Below, one piece after another: positions 9,703 to 19,311 of a stretch of DNA of 64,000 nucleotides. The notes under the pieces were generated by a model. The model saw only the letters and a program-made list of their open reading frames with translations. It was not told where the DNA came from and searched no databases. The translations under genes and the position numbers were made by a program. The DNA lies in NCBI RefSeq assembly GCF_902497745.1, contig NZ_CABVHJ010000003.1, positions 155,299-219,298 of the forward strand, in the 5' to 3' direction. Numbering within the stretch: position 1 is the stretch's first letter; each line of letters opens with the position of its first letter. This stretch comes from Pseudomonas fluorescens. Lineage in GTDB: Bacteria; Pseudomonadota; Gammaproteobacteria; Pseudomonadales; Pseudomonadaceae.

Positions 9703-11361
9703 TCAATGCGAAACCGCCCCACTCGCCCCCAACCCCGTCTGCGAACGCACAAACTGCGGGAAGAACAGCGCCCGCTCGTTATCCGCAGCCGCCGACTTGT
9801 CAGTGATCGAGAAGAACCAGATCCCCACAAAGGCAATGATCATCGAAAACAGCGCCGGATACTCGTAAGGGAAGATCGCCTTCTCGTGATGCAGAATCTG
9901 CACCCAGATGGTCGGGCCAAGGATCATCAAGCCAACCGCACTCACCAGACCCAACCAGCCGCCAATCATCGCACCACGAGTGGTCAGCTTCTTCCAGTAC
10001 ATCGAAAGCAGCAGCACCGGGAAGTTACAGCTAGCCGCGATCGAGAACGCCAGGCCCACCATGAAGGCAATGTTCTGGCTTTCGAACAGGATGCCCAAGC
10101 CAATCGCCAGCACCGCCAAGGCAATGGTGGTGATCTTCGAGACACGAATCTCGTCCTTCTCGTTCGCCTTGCCCTTCTTGATCACACTGGCATACAGGTC
10201 GTGAGAAACCGCCGAAGCACCCGCCAGAGTCAGACCGGCGACAACCGCCAGAATGGTCGCGAACGCCACCGCCGAGATAAAGCCGAGGAAAATACTGCCA
10301 CCGACCGCGTTGGCCAGGTGCACCGCCGCCATGTTGTTGCCGCCCAACAGCGCGCCAGCCGCATCTTTGAAGGCCGGGTTAGTGCTGACCAGCAGGATCG
10401 CGCCGAAGCCGATGATGAAGGTCAGGATGTAGAAGTAACCAATGAAGCCAGTGGCGTAGAGCACGCTCTTGCGAGCTTCTTTTGCGTCACTCACGGTGAA
10501 GAAGCGCATCAGAATGTGTGGCAGGCCAGCGGTACCGAACATCAGCGCCAGACCCAGCGAGAAGGCCGAAATCGGATCTTTGACCAGACCGCCCGGGCTC
10601 ATGATCGCTTCGCCTTTGGCGTGAACCTTGATCGCCTCGGAGAACAGCGTGTTGAAGTCGAAGCCTACGTGCTTCATCACCATCAGCGCCATGAACGAGG
10701 CGCCGGACAGCAACAGCACAGCCTTGATGATCTGTACCCAGGTGGTCGCCAGCATGCCGCCGAACAGCACGTACATGCACATCAGCACACCGACCAGAAT
10801 CACCGCGACGTGGTAGTCCAGACCGAACAACAGCTGAATCAGCTTGCCGGCACCGACCATTTGCGCGATCAGGTAGAACGCCACCACCACCAGCGAACCG
10901 CAGGCCGACAGGGTGCGGATCTGGGTTTGCCCGAGGCGGTAGGACGCCACGTCGGCGAAAGTGTATTTACCCAGGTTACGCAGGCGCTCGGCGATCAGGA
11001 ACAGGATGATCGGCCAGCCCACCAGGAAGCCGATCGAGTAGATCAGGCCATCGTAGCCGGAGGTGAACACCAGTGCGGAAATCCCCAGGAAGGACGCCGC
11101 CGACATGTAGTCACCGGCAATCGCCAGACCGTTCTGGAAACCGGTGATCTTGCCGCCCGCCGCATAGTAGTCGGCCGCCGAGTTGTTTTTCTTCGAGGCC
11201 CAGTAGGTGATGTACAACGTCGCGCCAACGAAGGCGACGAACATCAGGATCGCCGGAATGTTCAGCGGCTGTTTGGCCACCTCCCCCGTCAATGCATCCG
11301 CCGCCCAGACACCCGGTGCGAACGCTGCAACACTCAATAAAGCCAGTAGACGCCGGATCAT
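9703..11361 (-). CDS. actP: Cation/acetate symporter
   Basis: Sodium:solute symporter (SSS) family permease for acetate and similar short monocarboxylates. It has 552 residues. An N-terminal hydrophobic signal-like segment ([21 protein letters not shown]) is followed by about 13 membrane spans. Typical family blocks include [35 protein letters not shown] and [28 protein letters not shown]. Its ATG overlaps the stop of the upstream DUF485 gene in an ATGA junction, the classical yjcH-actP pair. No acs gene is present in the window. Confidence 0.95.
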   Translation of the reverse strand: MIRRLLALLSVAAFAPGVWAADALTGEVAKQPLNIPAILMFVAFVGATLYITYWASKKNNSAADYYAAGGKITGFQNGLAIAGDYMSAASFLGISALVFTSGYDGLIYSIGFLVGWPIILFLIAERLRNLGKYTFADVASYRLGQTQIRTLSACGSLVVVAFYLIAQMVGAGKLIQLLFGLDYHVAVILVGVLMCMYVLFGGMLATTWVQIIKAVLLLSGASFMALMVMKHVGFDFNTLFSEAIKVHAKGEAIMSPGGLVKDPISAFSLGLALMFGTAGLPHILMRFFTVSDAKEARKSVLYATGFIGYFYILTFIIGFGAILLVSTNPAFKDAAGALLGGNNMAAVHLANAVGGSIFLGFISAVAFATILAVVAGLTLAGASAVSHDLYASVIKKGKANEKDEIRVSKITTIALAVLAIGLGILFESQNIAFMVGLAFSIAASCNFPVLLLSMYWKKLTTRGAMIGGWLGLVSAVGLMILGPTIWVQILHHEKAIFPYEYPALFSMIIAFVGIWFFSITDKSAAADNERALFFPQFVRSQTGLGASGAVSH

Positions 11362-11669
11362 TGCTGAGCCTCCTTGAGAATCGCATTGTTCAGATCGTCA
11401 AACTCGCCATTGGCGCGGCGCACATAGATAGCGGTAAGGATGAATGCCGAAAGAATCAGTCCGACACCGATCGGGATGCCCCAGGTAATCGAGGACTCAG
11501 GACTGAGTTTCGCGCCCAGAATATGCGGCCCGTAAGCGATCAGAAGAATGAAGCCAGAGTAAAGCCCGAGCATGATCGCCGAGAGTATCCAGGCGAACTT
11601 TTCCCTTTTTCGCACCAGCTCCTTGAATCGGGGACTGTTTTGAATCGAGAGGTAAATGCTGTCGTTCAT
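11358..11669 (-). CDS. DUF485 family inner-membrane protein, partner of ActP
   Basis: Small membrane protein (103 residues) of the YjcH/DUF485 family, almost always encoded just before actP and co-transcribed with it. Two hydrophobic segments (about 26-48 and 61-83) are visible. [21 protein letters not shown] is the family N-terminal block. The start is the ATG at 11669 ([15 protein letters not shown]); the frame is open further upstream but that extension does not resemble the family. Its biochemical role is not established. Confidence 0.92.
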   Translation of the reverse strand: MNDSIYLSIQNSPRFKELVRKREKFAWILSAIMLGLYSGFILLIAYGPHILGAKLSPESSITWGIPIGVGLILSAFILTAIYVRRANGEFDDLNNAILKEAQQ

Positions 11670-11809
11670 TGTTTTTATCCTCGCAGCACAGATTATTGTT
11701 GGAACATAGCTAATGTATGCGGCTGCGAGCGCGGTAACAGACGACCTTAGTAGTAGAACGCCATGACACTTTTGCCAATTTCCGGTACACACAAAACAAC
11801 TGTGGGAGC

Positions 11810-11891
11810 GAGCTTGCTCGCGAGGGCGTCGGATCAGTCGATATTTGCATCAACTGACAAATCGCATTCGCGAGCAAGCTCGCTCCCACAG
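11810..11891. repeat. REP pair (REPIN)
   Basis: Two inverted copies of the GTGGGAGCGAGCTTGCTCGCGA palindrome unit, about 30 bases apart, between the DUF485/actP operon and the binding-protein gene. This is the typical doublet form of Pseudomonas REP elements. Confidence 0.9.
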
Positions 11892-11909
11892 GTTTAGGCG
11901 GTAAAGCTT

Positions 11910-12761
11910 TTATTTAGTCCAGTCAGCCACGCGATCCGGGTGCTTGGCCACCCAATCCTTGGCCGCTGCGTCAGGCTTGGCGCCGTCCTGAATCGCCAGC
12001 ATGACTTCGCCGATTTCGTCTTTCGACGCCCACTGGAAGTTCTTCAGGAACTTGGCCACTTCCGGTGCTTTGGTCGCCAGCTCTTTGCTGCCGATGCTGT
12101 TCACGGTTTCAGCCGCGCCATACACGCCTTTCGGATCGTCGAGGAAGCGCAGTTTCCACTTGGCGAACATCCAGTGCGGCACCCAACCGGTGACGGCGAT
12201 GGATTCGTTTTTCTTCTCGGCACGGGTCAGCTCGGCGATCATGCCGGCGCCGGAACTGGCCTTGAGGGAATACTTGTCGAGGCCGTAATCCTTGATCGCC
12301 TGATCAGTCTTGAGCATCACACCCGAACCGGCATCGATGCCGACGATACGGTTTTTGAAGGTGTCATCGGTTTTCAGGTCTTCGATCGACTTGGCTTTCA
12401 CATACTCCGGCACGATCAGGCCGATTTTCGCATCCTTGAAGTTCGGGCCGTAATCGACGACCTGATCCTTGTTCTTCGTCCAGTATTCGCCGTGAGTCAC
12501 GGGCAGCCAGGCCGAGAGCATGGCGTCGAGTTTGCCGGTGGCTACGCCCTGCCACATGATCCCGGTGGCGACGGCTTGCAGCTTCACGTCGTAGCCGAGT
12601 TTCTGTTTGATCACTTCGGCCGCCACGTGGGTGGTCGCGACGCTGTCGGACCAACCGTCAACGTAACCGATGTTCAGGGTCTGTTTTTCTGCGCTGGCGA
12701 AAGTGGAGCTCATCGCAAGCACCAGAGCGGCACCTGCGCCTAAAAGTCGTCGCATCTTCAT
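11910..12761 (-). CDS. Glycine betaine/choline-type ABC transporter substrate-binding protein (orphan)
   Basis: Periplasmic binding protein of the OpuAC family (283 residues) for quaternary ammonium compounds. MKMRRLLGAGAALVLAMSSTFASA is a signal peptide with an AxA cleavage site. Family blocks are NIGYVDGWSDSVATTHVAAEVI, LDAMLSAWLPVTHGEYW and VTGWVPHWMFAKWKLRFLDDPK; the Trp residues suit a cation-pi box. The ATG at 12761 has GGGGAAG upstream, and the 22-residue upstream extension was rejected. No permease or ATPase gene is adjacent, so it probably docks on a core transporter encoded elsewhere. The exact ligand cannot be read. Confidence 0.9.
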   Translation of the reverse strand: MKMRRLLGAGAALVLAMSSTFASAEKQTLNIGYVDGWSDSVATTHVAAEVIKQKLGYDVKLQAVATGIMWQGVATGKLDAMLSAWLPVTHGEYWTKNKDQVVDYGPNFKDAKIGLIVPEYVKAKSIEDLKTDDTFKNRIVGIDAGSGVMLKTDQAIKDYGLDKYSLKASSGAGMIAELTRAEKKNESIAVTGWVPHWMFAKWKLRFLDDPKGVYGAAETVNSIGSKELATKAPEVAKFLKNFQWASKDEIGEVMLAIQDGAKPDAAAKDWVAKHPDRVADWTK

Positions 12762-13006
12762 CGTTACTTCCCCGAAATGCTGCGCCCGACGGATGCCGGG
12801 CATCGTCAACGTATTGTTATGGTGCACAGCGCCCCCATCACGCCTGACCGCAAACCAACTCGAACATCAGCGGAGTACTGATGCCATGATCATCAACCTG
12901 ACGCCGCAGGCGACCTGCTCTGTCAGCGACCTCAAGGCAACGAGAAACGACATCAGAAGGCCATTAATCGCGGCTATATAAATGACGCCAGATAATCCGC
13001 CCGAAC

Positions 13007-13020
13007 TTTGCATGTGCAAA
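13007..13020. promoter_or_regulatory. Candidate operator palindrome TTTGCA-TG-TGCAAA
   Basis: A perfect 6-bp inverted repeat lies in the about 330-base spacer between the divergent binding-protein and GH17 genes, 70 bases before the GH17 start. The rest of the spacer shows no gene. Which gene it serves is unknown. Confidence 0.3.
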
Positions 13021-13089
13021 TCATGCAGGTCACCAACCCCTCTATAAATGCAGGTAACATGCCTCGCTTTGCAGCCACTCGGCCTGACC

Positions 13090-14643
13090 ATGTCCGCGAC
13101 TTCCCGTTTCCCCTTTCTGCCTTATCTCTTCGCCTGCCTGCTCGGGCTGTTTGCCCTCGGGGGCTTCTGGTACGGCCTCGGCCAACCGGTGATTCTGCCG
13201 GATGCGGCGACGCCGACGCACAAGCTGCAGTGCGCCTCGTACACACCGTTCGATAAAGACCAATCACCGTTCGACGTGCCATTCAAACTGCGCCCGGAGC
13301 GCATGGACGCCGACCTTGCGTTGCTGGCGACTCGCTTCGAGTGCATTCGTACCTATTCGATGACGGGCCTTGAGGCGCTGCCGGATCTGGCGCGTAAACA
13401 TGGTCTGAAATTGATGATCGGTGCCTGGGTCAACAGCAACCCGGTGGACACCGAGAAAGAAGTCGACCTGCTGATCGCCTCGGCCAACGCCAACCCGGAC
13501 GTGGTCAGTGCAGTGATCGTCGGTAACGAGGCGCTGCTGCGCAAAGAAGTCACCGGCGCGCAACTGGTTCGACTGATCAACAAGGTCAAGAGCCAGATCA
13601 AGCAACCGGTCACCTACGCCGATGTCTGGGAGTTCTGGCTCAAGCATCCGGAGGTCGCGCCGGCGGTGGACTTCCTGACCATTCACCTCCTGCCGTACTG
13701 GGAAGATGATCCATCGAACATCGACGTCGCCCTGCAGCATGTCGCGGATGTGCGCCAAGTGTTCGGCAATAAGTTCGCACCGAAAGACGTGATGATCGGT
13801 GAAACCGGCTGGCCGAGCGAAGGCCGCCAGCGTGAGACCGCCCTGCCGAGCCGGGTCAACGAGGCCAAATTCATTCGTGGTTTTGTCGCGATGGCCGAGA
13901 AGGAAGGCTGGCACTACAACCTGATCGAAGCCTTTGACCAGCCGTGGAAGCGCGGCAGCGAAGGTGCGGTTGGCGGTTATTGGGGCCTGTTCGATGCCGA
14001 TCGTCAGGACAAGGGTGTGCTGGCCGGGCCGATGACCAACGTGCCGTACTGGAAGGAATGGCTGGCGGTCGGTGGTTTGATTTTTCTTGGCACACTGATC
14101 CTTGGCGGTCGTGTTCGTACCACGCGCTCGGCTTTGGTGTTGCCATTGCTCGGCGCCCTCGCCGCTTGCTCGATGGGCGCCTGGGGTGATCTGGCGCGGT
14201 TGACCACACGGTTTACCAGCGAATGGCTGTGGGTCGGCTTGCTGACCGCGTTGAACCTGTTGGTGTTGGCCCATGCGGCACTGACGCTGAGCGCGCGCAC
14301 TGGCTGGCGTCAACGGGCGTTCAATCTGCTGGAACGTCGCGCTGGCTGGCTGGTTGCGGCGACAGGTTTTGCTGCGGCGGTGATGATGCTGGAGATGGTC
14401 TTCGATCCGCGTTATCGCAGCTTTGCGAGCATGGCGTTTGTGCTGCCGGCGCTGGTTTATCTGTGTCGGCCGGTCAGCGTGCCGCGTCGCGAGATTGCCC
14501 TGCTGACGTTTATTGTCGGCGCGGGGATTGCGCCGCAGTTGTATCAGGAAGGGTTGCAGAATCAGCAGGCGTGGGGTTGGGCGTTGGCGAGTTTGTTGAT
14601 GGTTGCTGCACTGTGGCGCTGCCTGCGCGTTCGCAAGGGCTGA
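13090..14643 (+). CDS. Membrane-anchored GH17 family glucan enzyme (beta-1,6/1,3-glucan synthase-like)
   Basis: A 517-residue protein with one N-terminal membrane segment, a GH17 domain (about 45-310) facing the periplasm, and 4-5 C-terminal membrane spans. The GH17 acid/base is in IVGNEALLRKE (Glu147) and the nucleophile in IGETGWPSEG (Glu238). Relatives are annotated as beta-(1-6)-glucan synthase (NdvC-like). Stand-alone GH17 domains of Pseudomonas act as beta-glucan transglycosylases, so a role in periplasmic or cyclic beta-glucan building or branching is likely. The ATG at 13090 (MSATSRFPF) keeps the membrane segment near the N-terminus. Confidence 0.85.
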   Translation: MSATSRFPFLPYLFACLLGLFALGGFWYGLGQPVILPDAATPTHKLQCASYTPFDKDQSPFDVPFKLRPERMDADLALLATRFECIRTYSMTGLEALPDLARKHGLKLMIGAWVNSNPVDTEKEVDLLIASANANPDVVSAVIVGNEALLRKEVTGAQLVRLINKVKSQIKQPVTYADVWEFWLKHPEVAPAVDFLTIHLLPYWEDDPSNIDVALQHVADVRQVFGNKFAPKDVMIGETGWPSEGRQRETALPSRVNEAKFIRGFVAMAEKEGWHYNLIEAFDQPWKRGSEGAVGGYWGLFDADRQDKGVLAGPMTNVPYWKEWLAVGGLIFLGTLILGGRVRTTRSALVLPLLGALAACSMGAWGDLARLTTRFTSEWLWVGLLTALNLLVLAHAALTLSARTGWRQRAFNLLERRAGWLVAATGFAAAVMMLEMVFDPRYRSFASMAFVLPALVYLCRPVSVPRREIALLTFIVGAGIAPQLYQEGLQNQQAWGWALASLLMVAALWRCLRVRKG

Positions 14644-14665
14644 TTTTCAGCGAGGCTAAAGACCT

Positions 14666-14732
14666 CTTCGCGAGCAAGCTCGCTCCCACAGGAGAATGCA
14701 TTCCAAATGTGGGAGCGAGCTTGCTCGCGAAG
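14666..14732. repeat. REP pair (REPIN)
   Basis: Convergent REP units CGCGAGCAAGCTCGCTCCCAC and its inverse are separated by about 20 bases, between the GH17 gene and the convergent small membrane-protein gene. Confidence 0.9.
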
Positions 14733-14740
14733 ACTGATTG

Positions 14741-15109
14741 TCAGGCGCTGCGAGTTGCTCTGACCAACCGCAACCCGGCAATCACCAACGCAAACACCGC
14801 CAACGTCGTGTTGTACAACGCCAGAGCTGGCACTCCGAATACCAGCGCCAGCACCGCCAGCCACCACCCTGCCCGCCCCGGCAAGACAAAACCGATCAAC
14901 GCCGCACCCAACGCCGTCCAGCCCAATACCTTGAAATGAATCATCAACCCAAGGTTCGAACGCAGCTGGCATTCCCAGCGACTGGCCTCATCCACGCAGA
15001 TACCGACCCACCGCCCGTCTTCCATAAAGCCATAACGCGTGCCATAGCTGGCGGCCAACCATAACGGCAACAGAACGAGCAGCAGAATCACGGGCAAGCG
15101 GCGGGACAT
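14741..15109 (-). CDS. Small hypothetical membrane protein
   Basis: Not assigned to a named family. The 122-residue protein has an N-terminal hydrophobic segment (RRLPVILLLVLLPLWLAASYG) and a short polar region with two cysteines (GICVDEASRWECQ). Two or three further hydrophobic segments follow to the C-terminus. The ATG at 15109 has GGAG 7 bases upstream; an open extension to 15178 was not used. It ends convergent with the GH17 gene across a REP pair. Confidence 0.7.
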   Translation of the reverse strand: MSRRLPVILLLVLLPLWLAASYGTRYGFMEDGRWVGICVDEASRWECQLRSNLGLMIHFKVLGWTALGAALIGFVLPGRAGWWLAVLALVFGVPALALYNTTLAVFALVIAGLRLVRATRSA

Positions 15110-15333
15110 GAAACACTCCAATCTTCGGAAATCGGCGGCCAGCTTAATCTGCCGCCAGCCGTGTGCAAGAACTAACAACTGTTAACTGTTCATTCGGGGC
15201 GTGCAAAGTGTATCGTCCAGCTACTATTACTCCGAATTCTGCCTGTTTGGTGCCGCAGCATGGCACTTTGGCGCAAGCCCGGTGGTCATAGCCTGCGAAC
15301 TTCATTCGGCACCTTCCTCTAAGGGATCTAGTC

Positions 15334-16632
15334 ATGCTCCGTTCCTTGCGCTTCGCCGCGCTGTTCAGCGGCCTTATTTTGAGTGCGTCCGCACTGGCGG
15401 TGGATATCGATGCCGCCAGCTATGGCTACCCGCTGACCAATCCGTTCGAGGCGACCATCGCCACGACCCCGCCCGATTTACGCCCGGAGCTGCCACTGGA
15501 CGACGATATCAATCAGTCGGACCGCAGCCTGACGTTGCGCCCGGAGCGAGAGTTCATCCTGCCGGACAACTTCTGGGCAGTGAAAAAGCTCACCTATCGC
15601 ATCGCCACCCAAGACAAACCGGCACCGCTGATTTTCCTGATCGCCGGCACCGGCGCACGCTATGACAGCACGCTCAACGAATATCTGAAAAAGCTCTACT
15701 ACAAGGCCGGCTACCACGTCGTGCAGTTGTCGTCGCCGACCAGTTTCGACTTCATCAGCGCCGCCTCGCGTTTCGCCACCCCGGGCGTAACCAAGGAAGA
15801 CGCCGAAGACATGTACCGGGTGATGCAGGCCGTACGGGCGCAGAATCCGAAACTGCCGGTGACCGAGTATTACCTGACCGGCTACAGCCTCGGTGCTCTT
15901 GATGCTGCGTTCGTCGCGCATCTGGACGAGACGCGCCGCAGCTTCAACTTCAAGAAAGTCTTGCTGCTCAATCCGCCGGTCAACCTTTACACCTCGGTCA
16001 CCAACCTCGACAAACTGGTGCAGACCGAAGTCAAAGGCATCAACACCAGCACCACATTCTACGAGCTGGTGCTGTCCAAACTGACCCGCTACTTCCAGCA
16101 GAAAGGCTACATCGACCTCAACGATGCGCTGCTCTACGACTTCCAGCAGTCCAAGCAACACCTGACCAACGAACAGATGGCGATGTTGATTGGCACCTCG
16201 TTCCGCTTCTCCGCGGCCGATATCGCCTTCACCTCGGACCTGATCAACCGCCGTGGCCTGATTACCCCGCCGAAATTCCCGATCACCGAAGGCACCAGCC
16301 TCACGCCGTTCCTCAAGCGTGCGCTGCAATGCGATTTCGATTGCTACCTGACCGATCAAGTGATTCCGATGTGGCGTGCGCGCACCGATGGCGGCAGCCT
16401 GCTGCAACTGATCGATCAGGTCAGCCTGTATGCGCTGAAGGATTATCTGCATGACAGCCCGAAAATCGCTGTGATGCATAACGCCGACGACGTGATCCTC
16501 GGCCCGGGCGACCTCGGTTTCCTGCGCAAGACCTTCGGTGATCGCCTGACCGTTTACCCACTGGGTGGCCACTGCGGCAACCTTAACTACCGCGTCAACA
16601 GCGACGCCATGCTGGAGTTCTTCCGTGGCTAA
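15334..16632 (+). CDS. Exported alpha/beta-hydrolase-like protein of unknown substrate
   Basis: A 432-residue protein with a signal peptide (MLRSLRFAALFSGLILSASALA). The segment PLIFLIAGTGARYDS looks like the strand and oxyanion region of an alpha/beta hydrolase. YYLTGYSLGALDAAFVA contains a GxSxG nucleophile elbow. A C-terminal HNADDVILGPGDLGF then GGHCGNLNY suits the Asp and His of a triad. Homologues are often labelled serine/threonine protein kinase, but no kinase motifs are visible. Its last 8 bases overlap the MlaA-type gene, so the two are translationally coupled and may act together on envelope lipids (inference). Confidence 0.75.
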   Translation: MLRSLRFAALFSGLILSASALAVDIDAASYGYPLTNPFEATIATTPPDLRPELPLDDDINQSDRSLTLRPEREFILPDNFWAVKKLTYRIATQDKPAPLIFLIAGTGARYDSTLNEYLKKLYYKAGYHVVQLSSPTSFDFISAASRFATPGVTKEDAEDMYRVMQAVRAQNPKLPVTEYYLTGYSLGALDAAFVAHLDETRRSFNFKKVLLLNPPVNLYTSVTNLDKLVQTEVKGINTSTTFYELVLSKLTRYFQQKGYIDLNDALLYDFQQSKQHLTNEQMAMLIGTSFRFSAADIAFTSDLINRRGLITPPKFPITEGTSLTPFLKRALQCDFDCYLTDQVIPMWRARTDGGSLLQLIDQVSLYALKDYLHDSPKIAVMHNADDVILGPGDLGFLRKTFGDRLTVYPLGGHCGNLNYRVNSDAMLEFFRG

Positions 16633-17413
16633 ATATCTCCTGCTGATTGCAGCGCTTCTCTGCGCAGGCGTGGCCCAGGCCGATAACAGTAAAGCCAACG
16701 CGCCGGTCGTCGTCGACAGCGACGGCTTCAAGGAGCCGCTGTCCAAACTCAAATTCAACCCGGGTCTGGATCAGCGCGAATTCGAGCGCTCGACGCTCAA
16801 CGCGCTGAACGTCTACGACCCGCTGGAATCGTGGAACCGCCGGGTTTACCACTTCAACTATCGCTTCGACCAATGGGTGTTCCTGCCGGTGGTCGATGGC
16901 TATCGCTACATTACGCCAAGCTTCGTGCGCACCGGGGTGAGCAACTTCTTCAACAACCTTGGTGACGTGCCGAACCTGGTCAACAGCCTGTTGCAGTTCA
17001 AGGGCCAGCGCTCGATGGAAACCACCGCGCGCCTGCTGCTCAACACCACCATCGGCATCGCCGGCCTGTGGGACCCGGCCACCGCCATGGGCCTGCCGCG
17101 TCAGAGCGAAGACTTCGGTCAGACGTTGGGCTTCTATGGTGTACCGGGCGGTGCCTACTTCGTACTGCCGATCTTCGGCCCGTCGAACATCCGTGACACT
17201 GCAGGCCTGGCTGTCGATTACACCGCCGAGTCGGCGATCAACTTCCTCAACGTCTCGGAGGTCAGCTCCAACCATCCGGAAGTCTGGGCCCTGCGTGCGG
17301 TCGACAAGCGTTATCAGACCAGTTTCCGATATGGTCAGATGAACTCGCCGTTCGAGTACGAGAAAGTGCGTTACGTGTACACCGAAGCGCGCAAGTTGCA
17401 GATCGCCGAGTAA
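16625..17413 (+). CDS. MlaA/VacJ-family outer-membrane lipid-asymmetry protein
   Basis: A 262-residue protein starting at GTG 16625 inside the end of the upstream gene. The core matches MlaA: DPLESWNRRVYHFNYRFDQWVFLPV, RTGVSNFFNNLGDVPNLVNSLLQFK, RQSEDFGQTLGFYGVPGGAYFVLPIFGPSNIRD. MlaA removes mislocalised phospholipids from the outer leaflet of the outer membrane. Unlike the typical VacJ lipoprotein, the N-terminus (LLLIAALLCAGVAQAD) reads as a type I signal peptide. Its only cysteine follows LL, which does not fit a lipobox. No mlaBCDEF genes are nearby. Confidence 0.88.
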   Translation: MAKYLLLIAALLCAGVAQADNSKANAPVVVDSDGFKEPLSKLKFNPGLDQREFERSTLNALNVYDPLESWNRRVYHFNYRFDQWVFLPVVDGYRYITPSFVRTGVSNFFNNLGDVPNLVNSLLQFKGQRSMETTARLLLNTTIGIAGLWDPATAMGLPRQSEDFGQTLGFYGVPGGAYFVLPIFGPSNIRDTAGLAVDYTAESAINFLNVSEVSSNHPEVWALRAVDKRYQTSFRYGQMNSPFEYEKVRYVYTEARKLQIAE

Positions 17414-17433
17414 AAACGGTTGCCACAAAACAC

Positions 17434-17524
17434 TGTGGGAGCGAGCTTGCTCGCGAATGCGGTAATCCAGTCAATACTTAAGTCGACTGATACTCCGCTT
17501 TCGCGAGCAAGCTCGCTCCCACAT
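17434..17524. repeat. REP pair (REPIN)
   Basis: Inverted REP units spaced by about 45 bases lie between the convergent MlaA-type and DUF808 genes. Confidence 0.9.
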
Positions 17525-17541
17525 TTGCTTTGTGTCGCTGG

Positions 17542-18456
17542 TTAGCCCTTCACGGCTTTCCAGATCTTGCCGACGACGGAAACCACCGCCAACACCACCG
17601 CACCGGCAATGATCCCCGCCACACCATTGAGCAACATCGGCACCGCAAACCCGGCACTCCCGGCCGCTGCGCCAACACCTTCAATCCAGTCATGCACCAC
17701 CGGCACGCCGTGGGTGAGGATGCCGCCGCCGACCAAAAACATCGCTGCCGTACCGACCACCGACAGGGTTTTCATCATGTACGGTGCCGCGCTCAGAATG
17801 CCGCTGCCGACTTTCTTCGCGACCTGCCCAGGCTTCTGGGTTAGCCACAGGCCGAGATCGTCGAGTTTGACGATGCCCGCCACCAGACCGTAAACGCCGA
17901 CAGTCATGACGATAGCGATGCCCGACATCACGATCACTTGCTGAGTCAGCGAGGCCGTTGCCACGGTGCCCAGAGTGATCGCGATAATCTCTGCCGACAG
18001 GATAAAGTCAGTGCGAATCGCGCCTTTGATCTTGTCCTTTTCGTACGCCACCAGATCGGTCGCCGGATCAGCTACCGCCTCAGTCAGTTGCGCATGTTCG
18101 GCCTCGTCTTCAGCCTTGCTGTGCAGAAACCTGTGCGCAAGCTTCTCGAAACCTTCGAAACACAGATACGCACCACCCACCATCAACAACGGTGTTACCA
18201 GCCACGGTACAAACGCACTGATCGCCAGCGCCGACGGCACGAGGATCAATTTGTTGACGAAAGAACCTTTGGCCACGGCCCAGACCACGGGAATTTCCCG
18301 CTCGGCACGTACGCCGGAGACCTGCTGGGCGTTGAGCGCCAGATCGTCGCCGAGCACGCCGGCGGTCTTCTTGGCGGCCATTTTGCTCATCAACGCCACG
18401 TCGTCCAGCACGGTGGCAATATCGTCGACCAGCACCAGCAAACTGCTTCCTGCCAT
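17542..18456 (-). CDS. DUF808 (YedI-like) inner-membrane protein
   Basis: A 304-residue polytopic membrane protein matching the DUF808/YedI family. [46 protein letters not shown] is the family N-terminus. Several hydrophobic segments follow (about 75-100, 150-215, 225-300), and a charged acidic stretch rich in Glu/Ala lies around residue 115. Its function is not established; no transport or catalytic motif is visible. It is transcribed alone, divergent from the TetR gene. Confidence 0.88.
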   Translation of the reverse strand: MAGSSLLVLVDDIATVLDDVALMSKMAAKKTAGVLGDDLALNAQQVSGVRAEREIPVVWAVAKGSFVNKLILVPSALAISAFVPWLVTPLLMVGGAYLCFEGFEKLAHRFLHSKAEDEAEHAQLTEAVADPATDLVAYEKDKIKGAIRTDFILSAEIIAITLGTVATASLTQQVIVMSGIAIVMTVGVYGLVAGIVKLDDLGLWLTQKPGQVAKKVGSGILSAAPYMMKTLSVVGTAAMFLVGGGILTHGVPVVHDWIEGVGAAAGSAGFAVPMLLNGVAGIIAGAVVLAVVSVVGKIWKAVKG

Positions 18457-18591
18457 GAATCCTGTTTCCTTTTATGTATGAATGTTGCGAAGCATAACGC
18501 GACCTTAGACCACGCGGGGCATTCTTGAGCGCTGCGCGAGGCCGGTGCTACCATGCGCAACCGCCAGAACAGGCAAGGAACCACCGGGTTT

Positions 18592-19197
18592 ATGAGCACA
18601 ATCCGCGAGCGCAACAAAGAACTGATCCTGCGTGCCGCCAGTGAGGAGTTTGCCGACAAGGGCTTCGCTGCGACCAAAACCAGCGACATCGCCGCCAAGG
18701 CGGGATTGCCCAAGCCCAACGTTTACTACTACTTCAAGTCCAAGGAAAACCTCTACCGCGAGGTATTGGAAAGCATCATCGTGCCGATTTTGCAGGCCTC
18801 GACCCCGTTCAACCCGGACGGCGTACCGAGCGAAGTGCTGAGCGGCTATATCCGCTCGAAGATCCGCATCTCCCGCGACCTGCCCTTCGCCTCCAAGGTG
18901 TTCGCCAGCGAAATCATGCACGGCGCGCCACATTTGAGTGCCGACCTGGTCGAACAGCTCAACGGTCAGGCCAAGCACAACATCGACTGTATCCAGAGCT
19001 GGATCGATCGCGGCCAGATCGCCCCGATTGACCCCAATCACCTGATGTTCAGCATCTGGGCCGCAACCCAGACCTACGCCGACTTTGACTGGCAGATTTC
19101 TGCGGTCACGGGGAAGGACAAGCTGGACGAGGCGGATTATGAAGCGGCGGCGCAGACGATTATCCGGTTGGTGTTGAAGGGGTGTGAGCCGGACTGA
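18592..19197 (+). CDS. TetR/AcrR-family transcriptional regulator (RutR-like)
   Basis: A 201-residue regulator with an N-terminal TetR helix-turn-helix (ADKGFAATKTSDIAAKAGLPKPNVYYYFKSKENLYREVLE). Its C-terminal ligand domain resembles that of YcdC/RutR (FASKVFASEIMHGAPHLSADL). RutR itself senses pyrimidines, but no rut genes are nearby, so the effector is unknown. The start at ATG 18592 gives MSTIRERNKELIL; an in-frame ATG at 18553 would add 13 residues and cannot be excluded. It is divergent from the DUF808 gene. Confidence 0.87.
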   Translation: MSTIRERNKELILRAASEEFADKGFAATKTSDIAAKAGLPKPNVYYYFKSKENLYREVLESIIVPILQASTPFNPDGVPSEVLSGYIRSKIRISRDLPFASKVFASEIMHGAPHLSADLVEQLNGQAKHNIDCIQSWIDRGQIAPIDPNHLMFSIWAATQTYADFDWQISAVTGKDKLDEADYEAAAQTIIRLVLKGCEPD

Positions 19198-19213
19198 TAG
19201 ACCGCAGTGACGG

Positions 19214-19288
19214 CTTCGCGAGCAGGCTCACTCCCACATTGGATCTGTGGCGTTCACAAATCCCCTGTGGGAGCGAGCCTGCTCGCGA
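19214..19288. repeat. REP pair flanking the RAYT gene (right-hand side of the tetR gene)
   Basis: The inverted REP units CGCGAGCAGGCTCACTCCCAC and GTGGGAGCGAGCCTGCTCGCG are about 30 bases apart, immediately downstream (3' side) of the transposase gene. They carry the CCTG central variant, while several other copies in the window carry CTTG. Confidence 0.9.
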
Positions 19289-19311
19289 ATGGCGGCAACA
19301 CAGAATAACGC

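Noticed and set aside
9706..11340. 544-codon open frame opposite actP
   Set aside because: Antisense shadow, extremely Arg/Gln/His-rich.
11292..11750. 152-codon frame opposite the DUF485/actP junction
   Set aside because: Antisense to two overlapping family-matched genes.
15334..16632. Serine/threonine protein kinase (a common label for homologues)
   Set aside because: No kinase subdomain motifs are visible; a signal peptide and a GxSxG elbow point to a hydrolase-like fold.
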